DNA of 64,000 nucleotides from Cristatella mucedo (taxonomy: Eukaryota > Bryozoa > Phylactolaemata > Cristatellidae): NCBI GenBank assembly GCA_009760855.2, contig WPIO01000003.1:3532001-3596000 (forward strand), written 5' to 3'. A program made the translations under genes and the position numbers. Shown one piece after another: positions 51,181-62,679 of the stretch (positions are counted from its first letter, which is position 1; each line of letters begins with the position of its first letter). The notes under the pieces were generated by a model. That model was not told the DNA's origin. It saw only the letters and a program-made list of their open reading frames with translations, and did not search any database.

Positions 51181-51743
51181 TTAAAGATCTGTGCCGCATG
51201 GCAACAAGTGCAGCGGCACGCCTCGTTTTGTCATGAGTGGCCCCTCTTGCATGCTCGCAGGCGGCCAATGCCGAACGTCAAGCACTCTGCATGCCACCAC
51301 CTATGCCATGGGTGCTCTCACCAAGGCACTTAAATGCCGATGCCGAACGCCACCCTCCCTTGCTTCGCCGGGAGGCGCATAAGTGAGCAGCCGCTCCACT
51401 GCAGTGTCGCCATGCGTTTACTTCGCAACGCGCTCCATGAGGCTCTCACTGAGCTTGCGAGACAATTCTGCCGACCGTTTGACTAACTGCCGTCCGGCCC
51501 CGGCACGGCTTTGGCACCCGAGACGAAACCGCATGCACAGACGCACAGCAGAGCATAGCGAAGCAGTTGCCTAGTTGCCCCACCGATGAATGGAGGGGTC
51601 ATTAAATGAGGTGCAGACTCTTCGCCGGCAGACAGCTCGCCGCATAGCCGGTAGGAAGGGAGACCTCACCTACACTCGCGAGCTCCGGAATAAACGGGCC
51701 AGCAGACGCCTATCGGCAGCCATCTCCGCCACCCGCCGACCGG
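51180..51743. other. GC-rich sequence beside the His-run exon
   Basis: Short plus ORFs, an internal duplicated motif (AATGCCGAACG, GATGCCGAACG) and an AATAAA at 51689-51694. May include 3' UTR of the minus gene; no minus AATAAA seen. Confidence 0.3.
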
Positions 51744-52557
51744 CTACACAAGCGGCTTGACCGCATCCGTCGACTGGCCATAAGGCTTCTGTGGTGTCGA
51801 GTAGCTTGACGGATGCCACGTGATGTCAGGATTGTCGCCACTGCCATAGCCACCGCAGCTACTGCTTCCGCTGGCATCAGGCACGGTGGCTGCGCTCACG
51901 TGCCCCGTCTCTCTGGCAGAGCTGTCGTGGTGGTGGTGGTGGTGGTGGTGGGGTTGTACCACTCCACTGGCCCCGCTTCCGGCTATGGTGGCGCCACCGC
52001 TGCTTGGACCGGGGAAGGCAAACTGGGGAGCGAGCGCCGCCCTGCGGGCGACGCTCGCTCGCAGCTCGCGGCCGTTCACTTGCTGCGCGCCGGCTCTGCC
52101 ACAGTGGTCTGCATCGCGGTGACTCGGCGTATGCATAAGGCAGCAGGCGCCGGCACTGCCACTCGTGTCGTCGGCAGACGGACGGCCAACGGCAGGGCTT
52201 CCCCTGCCGTCATCGTCATCATTGCCAACAAGCGTGGCATCCTGCCTGCCGCTAGCGCCGCAGCCACTGTATGCGGCAGCGTTCGCGCGATGGTGGCCCA
52301 TCGAGGCTGCCAGACGTGACTTGCCGCTGGCACCTGCGACCGCTAGCGCAACTCTGGGGGCTGCCTTGGCGCTAGCCGGACTCGGGAAGCCTCGTTCCGT
52401 CGCTGCTTCAGCCTTAGCCGACCCTGCCACAGTAGGCGTGTTGCCCACTCGTCTGTCGTCAGCAGCTCCAGGTGCATGGTTGGCAGGACCTGGCAGAGGC
52501 AGAAACGAGGGATCGGCAGAGCGGATCGGCGAGGCGCACAGCCGAGAGCCCTCGGTG
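51744..52557 (-). CDS. Unrecognised GC-rich open exon with His run, C-terminal end
   Basis: A minus-strand frame opens at a good acceptor (tttgctgcaatcag, exon from 52557) and runs 271 codons to a stop. It is rich in Ala, Gly and Ser, has NDDDDG, a run of eight His, and ends GYGSGDNPDITWHP, then SSYSTPQKPYGQ. The end looks like the low-complexity tail of a transcription or RNA-binding protein, but I recognise no domain. Entry phase 2 does not fit the Bora-like exon at 55.6 kb, so it is probably a separate gene. The whole stretch is CpG-rich and open in several frames, which lowers confidence. An upstream in-frame ATG at 52637 would allow a 297-residue single-exon reading. Confidence 0.35.
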
Positions 52558-53211
52558 CTGATTGCAGCAAAAAATGACAGCCGCAGGGTGCAACGGCAGC
52601 ACTTCGACCAGCAGCATCGGCTGCCCTGCGGTGGCATCGAGCTACGACCCTGCGCCTGCCCACCGAACGTTCCGACGTTGTGTCATAGCCGGAGGGTTAA
52701 CACGTACACATGTCACGATCAAGGTCGTGACGTTCGTGCGAGTCCTGAAGTCAGCAATTTAGCCCACTGCAAACCGGAGCGATGGCCGCTACGGCTCTTC
52801 TGCCTGCCTACATAATGACGCTATTGAATCAGCAAACCTTTGCTTTACCCCCAGCTTCCAGTGGGCAGCTGTGCAACAAATTGAGCCGCACTCATCAGCC
52901 GAGCCCCGAAAGTCTGCACCGGTTCTGCTGAACCAATCTTGGCTACACTGAAATATGCCCAAGGCCTTTCCCAGTCGTTCACAAACGGTCAAGCTTGCAA
53001 CGATCAAGCCCCCACGGTGAATGCCAGCGTGTGCTAGCAAAGCTGCATCACTCGGAGAGGAGTGGCAAGGCAGAGCTTTGCTGCTCATGCACTCCGGGAA
53101 AGGGTTGCCTTGCCGTAGCACCTTGGTGAGTCGCCCTTGTAGGAGAAAAGCAGGAGTTTTCACCACTCCTCCCACGGATAAAAAAGTTAAGGAAATGTTA
53201 GCTGATCAAAC

Positions 53212-53340
53212 TGCTGCATTTATATGGCAGCAAAGGGCCTTAATGGCTATCAGTGCTGCTTGGGGTGGGCAGTGAAGGATTACCTGCTGCCCCAGGAATC
53301 AAACCCAGGACCTGGAGTGCAAGCACCTTGCAGGGCTCTG
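53212..53340 (-). mobile_element. SINE family 2
   Basis: TTATATGGCAGCAAAGGGCC TTAATGGCTATC, then GAATCAAACCCAGGACCT (B box in reverse). Confidence 0.6.
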
Positions 53341-53394
53341 TTATCCTGTAGCAACCGCTTGCTACCCAATAACTTGCCAGCTGTGAGATCAATC

Positions 53395-53885
53395 TCTCTC
53401 GAGGTCAGACACGCCCAAACCCACATCCGTCTTGTGGTGGCAGACAAAGGCAATTTCCTTGGGCTCCCAATTCCCTTGACCTCGGTCGGGAGCGAGTTCC
53501 AGGCTTTAGGAGCATATGAACTAGAGGTGCAGTCTCCAAAGGACTCGATGCTGGTTAGAGGCACAGCTAAACGACAATAGTAGGAGAAATATGTGTTACA
53601 ATGGGAAGCTTGTTTCAAAAGTATTTCAGATAGGTAGGCAGAAGCAAGGGAATGAAGTTACCTAAAAGCGAGTAAGAGAACTTTGAAGTCGATATCGTGC
53701 TTGACAGGAAGCCAGTGCAAGTAGGTGAGAAGATGCTAATGTGACAGCTTTGATGTTCATGACAGACAAGGCTGGCTGCAGAGTTTTGCACCAATTGTAA
53801 GTGTCTTACAGTACAAGTAGGAAGACCAGCTAGGAGTGAGTTTACGATTTCTAGATTTAGTGTCCTCATCTAAGCAAGCCAAAGA
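53395..53885 (-). mobile_element. LINE-A C-terminal fragment
   Basis: LPTCTVRHLQLVQNSAASLV, CHEHQSCHISI, and FGDCTSSSYAPKAWNSLPT in minus frames. Confidence 0.75.
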
Positions 53886-54179
53886 GATAGAGGATAGCCT
53901 TTAGGCTTCCACAATATAGGTGGCAGCCGAAAAAACGGTACAGCAAACTGCACGCCCACAAAACGACCGAGCTGCACCACACCCGAATAGTGTTAAAATC
54001 ATGGCCATCAATCATCATCGTGCAGAGAAGTCCAAGCTCCAAAAAACTGCAACCCAGAAGCTTCGAGGTCGCTCAGAAGTTCAACGAGATGTAAACCAGC
54101 CTGACGGGGATGGCCAGCGAACCAACATAGGACCTCCTACTAGAATGCTACCCCCTACTAGAATACCTCCCCACTAGAA

Positions 54180-54482
54180 TGCTGTTCCTTGGTTCCTGGC
54201 TGCACCTCAATGTCTGCATTTAAGCAAGTCACTAGTGATCTAGTCTTGAAGTTCGTATCTCAATCAAAGAAGATAACAAGTCCTCTGGACCCTATTCCCA
54301 CTGTCCTGCTCCTAAGTTGCATTGATCTGCTGCTGCCATGCATAACTAATATCATTAATATGCCATTAGCCTCAGGTCATGTCCCAGCACCTTTCAAAAA
54401 AGCTGTAGTCAGGCCACTTCTCAAGAAAGCGACACTAGACCGAGAGAACTTAACCAACTACCGCCCACCGTAGTGTGGTACC
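54180..54482 (+). mobile_element. LINE-A RT N-terminal fragment
   Basis: LDPIPTVLLLSCIDLLLPCI, ASGHVPAPFKKAVVRPLLKK, LTNYRP: the start of a CR1/L2 RT domain. Confidence 0.8.
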
Positions 54483-54610
54483 TTAGCTAGTAGGACCAAA
54501 GCTCATACATTCGGCTATGGAAGAGCTGCAGTGTCAATAACACTGGGCTTAATAAGACGAGATACCTTTAGCACTGCTTACAGAGCTCATTCGAGACGGA
54601 CGTGCCCCTC

Positions 54611-54717
54611 TTAGTTCATAGATAAGTCTGTCAATACAAGAGCCTTCGATGCCTGGTCGGTCTGCAGGGTGGGTGTGGTGGGAGTGGCGACAGCGCTCAC
54701 ACGAAGCCCGTGGACGC
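54611..54717 (-). CDS. Possible terminal exon of the Bora-like gene
   Basis: Strong acceptor (ttcgccttttcccag); phase 1 matches the previous donor. 34 codons (SAVATPTTPTLQTD and so on) then TAA. No homology seen. Confidence 0.35.
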
Positions 54718-57700
54718 CTGGGAAAAGGCGAAATGCCCAAACCGAGGCTTCACAAGCCGTTGGCACACCGGCAGGACCGTGACGACAAGCTCACCGGGAA
54801 ATCATATAATCACATAACCTCCATGCAGCACAAGAAAAATAAAAAGAAATTATACAAAATGTAGCAGTGAGCCATCAGTCGAATTTTAAAGAGTGCTATC
54901 TATGCACCCCAGATGGTATAACACCCTACAAAGGCAGCCGATTACGACACGTCGTCAGGAGTGAAACCCTAGACACCTGAAGCCTGAGGCTTACTCGAGC
55001 TGAACCACTACGGAAGCCGTGGACAAAAATGTGGATAGCTTCACGAATTTGATAGTCCTTTCGAAGGGGCCATGCTAATACGTCCATAGTTCCCACGTGT
55101 GTGTGTGTGTGTGTTTGTGCATATATTGCTGAAGCAAGTGCACGACTAAGAATAAGGAATTTACCACGAATATATTATACCAATTTTGAAATAGGAACCG
55201 TGAAGCTAGCTAGAGGTGGGAAGCCAAAGCAAACGTCGAAACCACTCCCTAATTAGCTGAGGGTGGTACTGCATACATAAAAACCCACAGCCAGCACGGC
55301 CATCTTGAAATTCCTGCTCAGTCGTCACTCACAAATGGCAGCAGCCTCGAAAGCAAGCAAGAAAGCGTGCCCATAAACAAGAACTCCTTGCATTGATGGC
55401 ACATCACTTGCCTAGCCGTGCAGATCACGACTAAACCTGCAGCTGACCCACCAAACGGGAAAGCTTACTGCAGCTGAAGTGGGGGGGGGAGAGCAAGAGG
55501 AGAGTAAAAGTAGTCAGTGTTGCCTCATTGCCCTTGCATCGCTAACGTGCTCAGTACCCTATTATCACTGAAAACCAACGAGAACTATAATCCTGTCCGA
55601 AGGTGCAATGCAGGGCAAATCTCACCGTGTCCGAGCGTACGTGACGTATCGATCGGGGACATATCCGGCGATGCCATGTCTTCCGAGTTAACCGAGCACG
55701 TCCTCTGACGTTCTAGCGGCAACCTTCTGCAGCCACTGCTAGCCACGTCACCACTAAAGAAAACCATTGGGCTGCAAGCCACACTCGGTGTCACCTAAAA
55801 AGACAGACATAGGTGGACATGCTTAGCAAATGAAGGCACACTTCGTAGCACTCCAGCATATGGTACAGGTGCTGGATGAGCATTAACTGCAGAAAGAGCC
55901 ATAGACCTGCATAAGCTATTGCAGCTGCTGTTCCTCTTATGGCCATTACGTCAATATGATGAGAAGGGAGGTACAGCTGCTGCAAAACAGGACACCTTTG
56001 CATATCGGTATAGAAATGCTGGTAAAAAAAAGTCATAGATCCTGGCAGACTGCAAAGGGAGTCGTGACCTGCCAGCAGCAACGATTACAAGGGCTCTAGA
56101 GGAATCCTTTCGAAAAAATGCTGCTCTGGGTACACACACCTAGATACCGAAAAAAGAGATGCACTTGGAAGCAGCCCAAACAGCAAAACAAATAAAACAA
56201 AACAAACTGCCTGCGGTAAGAGGCAGCACTTGCACCATTGATGCACGAACGATGATTTGCTTCTCTAGGTAAACTCTTCCGGTTTGTAGAGGGGGTGTGG
56301 AGCTAGTCCCCCGGCCAGAAGCCAATAAATAATTCAACAGTCTCATTTATATAGCAGCCCAAGAGCCTTAACGGCTATCACAACTGCTTGCAGTGGGCAA
56401 CAAAGGATTACCCAAAGCAGGACTCGAACCCACGACCTCGGTCGTGAACAACAGCATGCACCTTACCTCGGAGTAGAGACCCAGGGGCCCAAATCAGAGA
56501 CAAACAAGATTTTTAGAAGTGAAACATTTCTGCTGCACCGGAAAAGTAGAAAGTGGTTTCCTAAATGCCACAATCCTTTAGTGTTTAAAAGCCTCCGACC
56601 TAGTCTGACAGACTCTCCTTTTTTGGCTACATACCAGCAACATAGCCAGCGACACAGGCAACCTGAAATCGAGGTCCTTATGTACTGATTCCGGCCAGCT
56701 ACCAGCAAATGCTTCCCCGAGAATGAAAAGCTGGCCGGACTAGGGTGCTTGGAAGAGGCAGGCTTTTAGACTGCATGCAAAGTGTCACTTTCATCACGGT
56801 GGGGACCTGTCACATGAGTTCATTTGGCGTTCGGAAGAGCCGTCAAAACCAAATGCTAAGCCGAACCGGTAGGAGGACAACGATCACTTTTCTACCCGTG
56901 AAGAGATGGTGCTAGAACGGCAGGCAGAGGTAACTTAATAAAGATCTGCGAAACGGGTAGATGCTAACCGAGCAAGACGTCCACGTTAGCATCGGCACTC
57001 AGCTGGGTAAAAACGCCGAACTTTTTTCCCAGCAGCAGAAGTAGCAGCAGCAGTGACGGCTGTGGAGGCAAGGCAGAGGAGGCGGAGGACGATGAGAGGG
57101 AGGAGGAGCAGGAAGAGGCAGATGCTGAGGAAGAGGAAGAGAAGGAGGAAGAAGAGGGAGAAGAAGAGAAGGAGAAGGATGAGGAGGAAGAAGAGGAGGG
57201 GAAGAAAGAGAAGGAGGCGGCAGATGAGGAGGCAGCAGACGAGGAGGTGGCAGACGTGGAGGCAGCAAAGGCAGCAGCAGCCAGTGCCAATCACATAATG
57301 CCATTAAAAACAGGTGTCCAGTGGAACAGAGCATATTCATGTGAGTGTCATTTGGTTTTCGCAGCCTAATGTTTCAAGTATGAGGACAGTCATCGTGCAA
57401 AAACCATTAACATTGTATGCGCCCGCCGGGTGATTCTGATCATTATACCCCTGGCAGCAGCTAAGCACCCAAGTCCGGTCATGTGAACAGACGCAGAGCT
57501 TGTGTGACATTGTGCTGCGCAGAAGTGCACAAACGTAACGCATTGCGATGCTCGTTCTCTGACCGCACTATAGTGTCCCCGGTCCGGCTTCCATGCCGAC
57601 GACGGCATCGGACTTTGCTCGAATCTGACTGCCACAGTGGCGACTGCCACAGCAGCAGTGGCTGCCTTGGCACTGTCCAGAGTGCGGCTGGCTCCGCCAT

Positions 57701-57838
57701 CCTCATCGTCCGATGATGCATTGTTGTTGCAGTGGAACAGCTTCCTCCTCAGAGAGGAGGCGCTAAGCGACGAATCATCGGACGAGTGTCTCATCGACGC
57801 CATCTCGTCGAGCTCAGTGTCGCTCAAGAGGTACTGGC
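54611..57838 (-). CDS. BORA: Bora-like (aurora borealis) mitotic regulator, 5' partial, three exons
   Basis: Bora activates Aurora A and thereby Plk1 at mitotic entry and is a Cdk1 substrate. Exons: 57838-57564, 55794-55626, 54717-54611 (last tentative), phases 1-0-1, 182 codons to TAA. The key match is SASSLRRKLF after QYLLSDTELDEM; vertebrate Bora has DYFRADEF followed by SSSSLRRKLF. The exons are rich in proline-directed Ser/Thr sites (SPMP, TPSVACSPM, ASPDMSPID), as expected for this family; FYSIDLSP in human may correspond to SPDMSPID. The N-terminal conserved region upstream was not found in 58-64 kb. The last exon ends TLQTDQASKALVLTDLSMN; I do not recognise it and chose it only by acceptor and phase. 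A LINE lies just downstream. Confidence 0.55.
55098..55117. repeat. Short (GT)n
   Basis: About nine GT units in an intron of the Bora-like gene. Confidence 0.8.
55626..55794 (-). CDS. BORA: Bora-like exon with clustered SP/TP sites
   Basis: Acceptor is gtctttttag and donor is CACG|gtgaga. Encodes VTPSVACSPMVFFSGDVA and CSVNSEDMASPDMSPIDTS. Confidence 0.55.
56340..56485 (-). mobile_element. SINE family 2
   Basis: TATATAGCAGCCCAAGAGCC TTAACGGCTATC, then GGACTCGAACCCACGACCT (B box in reverse), Bora-like intron. Confidence 0.65.
57050..57275 (+). repeat. Purine-rich (GAG/GAA)n tract
   Basis: About 220 bp of almost pure GAR triplets. On the plus strand one frame reads as a long Glu/Lys run (AEEAEDDEREEEQEEADAEE) after a possible acceptor (cttttttcccag), another as Arg-rich. 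It lies in an intron of the Bora-like gene on the other strand. Could be a coding acidic tract or only low complexity. Confidence 0.6.
57564..57838 (-). CDS. BORA: Bora-like exon with LRRKLF motif
   Basis: Acceptor is gatgtcacag and donor is GCG|gtcaga. Carries SASSLRRKLF, an Ala-rich stretch and EQSPMPSSAWKP. Confidence 0.62.
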
Positions 57839-58059
57839 CTGTGACATCGGAAAAGATTACAATGGCACTCTTGGTGCAGACCCAGGCTAAGGCATCGGTG
57901 GCAGAGCACGACAGACGACCCACAACGGCTCGTACCCCAGAAACGAGCAACTTGATCGACGAGTGCCCTCCACAGCAAGAGCTTCAGCATGTAACATGCT
58001 ACTAAGGCAAAAACAGCCACCATCACAGAGCACGAATGCCAGCCACACAGAGGCAGCCT

Positions 58060-60130
58060 TCTCAATAGAGACAGCTATCTAGAAGTTTATTTAATGTCAT
58101 CGTGATTAAGAATTGTGAGCAGCAGGCTCAGGGTCGGTCCGGTGGCAATACACCGCGTGAACTCCGAGCACTGAGGTATCGGACTCAGATCCAGACTCTG
58201 AGGTCTCGGATTAAGATACGAATGGATCAGTGTTGTCTGCATTTTTTGCAACTCACTATCAGTAGGTGATTTGTCGTACCTGCTGAACTACCTGCAAGGC
58301 AATGACAGAAGTACAAAGCGTGTTTTTATATAATAAATTTAATTCATTTGTATAGTGCCCTCAGAGAACTAAATCTCCATCTAGTCACTTTACATCTGCT
58401 GCAGGGTGGTCGTGAGCATCTTACCCTTGGGCGACACCAGGGCGGTGCTTCTGCCATGGTAATATGAGATCACATAATACAGCTGTGATCTTAGCTGTGA
58501 CCAAGCAAAGTTGCAGCTATTGCATAGATTTTTTAATGTAGACAACTGATGCAGCATCAATTTAAAGTTCTTATTTACTTCAGCACACGACATGCTTCCT
58601 ACTGCTAAGACAGTTGTTATAGTTCTGGTCGCATACAATCCACCCTAAAAAATCCAATGTGCACTATTTGGCTTCAGCAAAGGAGGAAAATGTAGCTAAG
58701 ACAAAATTTATGTCGGTGCAGCCCATTACTAATATAGCTCGTGACTAAATCAAATTTGACAGTCGACTCCATGGTCTGCTACAATGAAAAGCAGCGCCAT
58801 TACGGGATGGGATCAGAGAGGTGCCACATATCGGACCAACATCGTTACGTATGACTACTCCCAAGACGAGATGAGACAGCGATGAGCTCTAACTCTAGTT
58901 GGGACTGCATGAGGTAAGCACTGAGTGAGTCAATTAAAAAAAAATTACTACTGTCCCAACAGTGTCCCAAATTGTGATCTGTGGTGAACTAGCTAGCAGG
59001 CCAACTAACAGGCATTTTTGGGCCACAAACAAGTACATTCATTGTGGTTGCCACGGCAAGGTATCTCTTGAGACCCAACTTTCAATAAGCTGTAACCAAA
59101 ACGAGGGCTCGAACATAATCAAATGTCAGTAGCCATGACGGCATCATGCAATGGGGAATATAAAAATTTGAAAATTTTAAATGCTTTTTTAAGTGCTCAC
59201 CTAATCAATTTTAAAGAAGTAACAAATATGAAGAATAACAACAAATAATTACTCAGAAAAGGTGGTCGGGTCGCTCAGCATATGAAACATGTATGAAGAA
59301 ATGAAGGGATGTGGTAAACTTGGATGATCACACAAAGTCACTGCACTTACTCAGCAGTTTCTCTATGTCCAAAGTAGGTGGTAATGTGAGATTGGTCTGA
59401 CAGCCGACTACAAAGAAAAATGACCACAGTTCTCGTCAGACTAGCATAATAAACAAAAAAAATACACTTCAAATTTGAGAAAATGTGTTTGATGTGTGGC
59501 TAACTACATACACGGGTACAACTCATACTCGGAACTACAGACCTACAAATGCTGCTGCACCTGAAAATGAACAAAGCATGGGATCAGTCATGCTTTACTA
59601 ACGTCTTGTTTATGAAAAAATAACACAAGGCATGCATTCTCAAAAGCCTATGGGTATATCATCCATGAAGATGACACATCCTTTGGTTGTCTGCTTACTA
59701 ATGACCAAATGGCAATACATGATGATTTGAACCATACAAGTAGGCGATATCCAAAAGATGCCTGCCTAAGAGACCGGCAAGCCAACCAAACGATCTGTAC
59801 GGCTCACAGGCCAACCATCAGCCTCAGTGCAGTTCGTTAGAATTAGAGAAACGTTGCACTGTAGTTGTTTATTTTGACATTAATGAGATTTCTTCAGAGC
59901 AAATCTACTATGCTCTCCTGGCGTTGACTTCATAGGATGCTAACTAAAGGCTGTTGAACTGACTTCACACATCTGCAGCCTTCGAAACCCTGTTTGAAAA
60001 CAAGTGCAGCTGTGCTGGCCTGCAGCGTGATACACGGTTTAAAAATAAAAAGATGAGCAGTTTGTAGTTAGAGGTGGACCTAAGTAGAAAAATTAGAACA
60101 TATTGGATAACATTTGATTGACTACTTCAC
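58060..60130. other. AT-rich, no firm gene
   Basis: A LINE-A tail in reverse lies at 58330-58400 (TAGTGCCCTCAGAGAACTAA). A possible first exon (MSSNSSWDCM, donor AG|gtaagc) lies at 58892-58915 on the plus strand. No N-terminal Bora exon found. Confidence 0.35.
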
Positions 60131-60144
60131 AATCCACATTGTAA

Positions 60145-60212
60145 TAATAATAATACACTCAATAAAGCGCCCTCAGAGAACTCAATTTCTTTCTAGGCGC
60201 TTTACATGGACT
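60145..60212 (-). mobile_element. LINE-A tail
   Basis: AATAAAGCGCCCTCAGAGAA, then CTTTCTAGGCGCTTTACATG. Confidence 0.75.
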
Positions 60213-60327
60213 TGCTTGCCGATTGCTCTTAGTCGAACAACGTTGGATTCAGACAACTAGACTTGGGCTTGACTGATATCCTCGGGAAAGAGAAAAAGAA
60301 AAAAGGTTTGGCACAGATCAGATATCG

Positions 60328-60537
60328 ATGTACGAATCGTGGAAACATTACCCTGTAAAGGAGCCAATCGCAGACTGGCTTGGTGGTGCCAAAACTTTAA
60401 GGACTGGGCGCAGCTACAAAGGATCAGACCGAGTCACTACTACTTGCATTGCCAGTTTGCAGGCTGCTAAGAGAACCTTCGATGACTGCAAAGTTAAACA
60501 ATTCAAGAAAGTCAGCACACATCACCTTTACTGCTGA
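60328..60537 (+). other. Unassigned ORF, 69 codons
   Basis: Open from ATG with protein-like composition (YPVKEPIADWLGGAKTL, KRTFDDCKVKQFKKV) directly before a LINE-B 3' end. No splice sites or homology are convincing. Confidence 0.2.
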
Positions 60538-60539
60538 AA

Positions 60540-60850
60540 GGTCCATCCCACGATGGGTCCCAGTTGATCTATGGATAGCTCTAAAAGTCCTAGGCTGTGG
60601 AAGTCACTTCCACAATTTTTCTATAATGACATTTTCTCATCTGGTGCCAACTCGGGTACATCCTTTCCAGAAGCCGTAATTTGCTGCTTCCATGCTACTC
60701 ACTTCCTCGATTGTCCTCCTGACACAGCTTTACATCTCACTTTCTTTAAGTTTCGTGAGATAGATTCTTTTGGCTATCGAATGTGCACCAAAAATGGCTC
60801 AGGCTTTGAGTGCGCTTTCGAATACTCTTCAGCGTAGCACCCACTTAGTC
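60540..60850 (+). mobile_element. LINE-B 3' end
   Basis: SPRLWKSLPQFFYNDIFSSG, ICCFHATHFLDCPPDTALHL to FECAFEYSSA and a stop, then the usual 3' UTR start. Confidence 0.78.
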
Positions 60851-60862
60851 TTTTCGTTACAG

Positions 60863-62677
60863 TTGGAGATGCAAACGAAGACGAACTGCTCAGACGGAAC
60901 GATGAAGTAAAAACCATCGCATAGAGTAGACAGACATTGTGGCTTTACTATGAGGAAATTTAGTGTGTGATCATAGACAGACCCCTGTTTAAGCTGGAGC
61001 TAACAGCTTGCAGCCACAAGCTTCAACTCTGACGATGATTATGTAAGTGAAATCACAGCAGAGTCAACAGTATGGGTAGGGGAAGAAATATTCTTTATTC
61101 CCTTCTCTTGGAGCCGGAGGCTTGCTACTGACATCCCACAAATAGAATCACTATTTGGTGCATCAGCTCAGTGTGAACACCATTGTGTGAACACCAGCAT
61201 TATTAATGGCTCCGTAAAGTTTAATACTACACTAGAGGGCAAAACAAGCCTTGTCTGTTTTTGCCCTTCCTCGGTAACTAACTATTAAGCTGCTGGCTAG
61301 CTAATTTTAGCATTGGATATCATTTGCTCCTCTCGGGAATTCAAATGATCCCGTTGCCACTAGTCTCTTAAGAAAACTGTCAGTTCCAGAAGGTGAGAAA
61401 AAATTCTGGTCAGTAATAAGGCAGTCGGAAAATATTCAGCCTGGAAGTCTTGGGCAGGGCTCGGATCCACAATCTGACTTACCTGTGCTAGAGTGCAAAA
61501 GTGGTGGCTCTCAAGAAAAACAGATCGAACACGATGGTGCAAGCCAACATGATTATCATGGCAGAAGCACACATCGATGCAATACACGTCAGCTGCTACC
61601 GTTGCTTATCTTTGCCCACAAGAAGCTTCACACGAAGTTGAGCTAAGAAGTAGAGTAAGTTACTATTCCTAAGGAGAACAATCATGCGATGCTGACAGTA
61701 TCACCTACCAGTCTGAGAAGGTCCTTGGCAGTTTTGCTGGGGATCTAAAAGAAAAAAGAGAGGAAAAATTAAAGCAGAAGTGGTGTGCACACATGTCATA
61801 TTCCTATTATGAAGAGTTTATTTCGGTCTAAAAAGCAAACTGCATACTCAAGATTTAATAAAAAGAACTTAAGATGTGCATGCATGTAAATTGCTTTCCA
61901 GTTGCTGCACTCATATAATAATAAATTTGTACAGCACACTCAGAGAACTTATTCCTTCTAGGCACTTTACACATGCTGCAAAGGAAGCATGACCGAATGG
62001 TTAGTGTTAGCATGCTCAATGTCAACAAGCATAACATGGTCACGGTTGACATGCAGAGTCAACATGCAAATATGGTTAGTGGTAGCATGCAATGTCAGCA
62101 CACATAAGCACACGAAAGACAAATCACAAGGTCCTACTAAATGCTGTGATACACGGACCCATCCATCTCGTGCATCAAAACAATGCTAGAGAGATCTAGC
62201 AAGTAGTTCAATCGGTTCCATTTTCCTTGTTAAATCATTTTCCCATACATGCATGCTGCAATTCACCCACGAAACAAAGATCTCAAAAGTAATTTAACAT
62301 TGGATATATCTGTTTTGACTTTGTTGGTGTGTTTGAAAATGTGACTCCTCTCTCCATAATTTCGCGTACAAACTACTAAACTGCAGCTGGCATTTTGCGG
62401 TAGACTTGAAACAAAACTCTTCTGTCTTTTTAGAACACAGTGATTCACCTTATTCCCAGTGGCAAACATTGGCCGAAGTGGGCTTCAGTGGTGCTCAAAG
62501 AGCATTCCTAACCGTAGATATCCCGATGCTGGCTATTTCAAGATAGATCTGACACGGCCCCTTACTGTTTGCTACTTATTTGGTGAGCATCTTCTTCAAG
62601 TGATAGAGTCGGAGCGTGAAAGCAAGAGACCTGTTGGTGTCTTTAACCTGGCGATCCTGCTCAGTCGGCTTTGCACG
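60863..62677 (+). CDS. Chain of candidate exons of an unrecognised gene
   Basis: Four phase-compatible exons: 60863-60906 (GDANEDELLRRNDE), 61007-61042 (LAATSFNSDDDY, strong donor gtaagt), 61311-61392 (HWISFAPLGNSNDPVA, then LLRKLSVPE) and 62460-62677 (from ANIGRSGLQWCSKSIPN to LTVCYLFGEHLLQVI and GVFNLAILLSRLCT). If the 61392 donor is skipped, the third frame stays open to TAA at 61646 with protein-like content. I recognise no family. VCYLFGE followed by GVF-x5-LL weakly recalls the first half of a DIX domain (as in Axin); this is only a suggestion. No start or end exon is established. Confidence 0.35.
61915..62155 (-). mobile_element. LINE-A 3' UTR and tail
   Basis: ACAGCACACTCAGAGAACTT, CCTTCTAGGCACTTTACACA, then GGTTAGTGGTAGCATGCAAT in reverse. 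Confidence 0.7.
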
Positions 62678-62679
62678 GT

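Noticed and set aside
52165-52815. 216-codon plus ORF opposite the His-run exon
   Set aside because: Ala/Ser/Pro-rich antisense frame of CpG-rich sequence without splice signals.
61360-61392. SLLRKLS on the plus strand as a Bora LRRKLF motif
   Set aside because: Wrong strand relative to the other Bora-like exons and no matching context; taken as chance.
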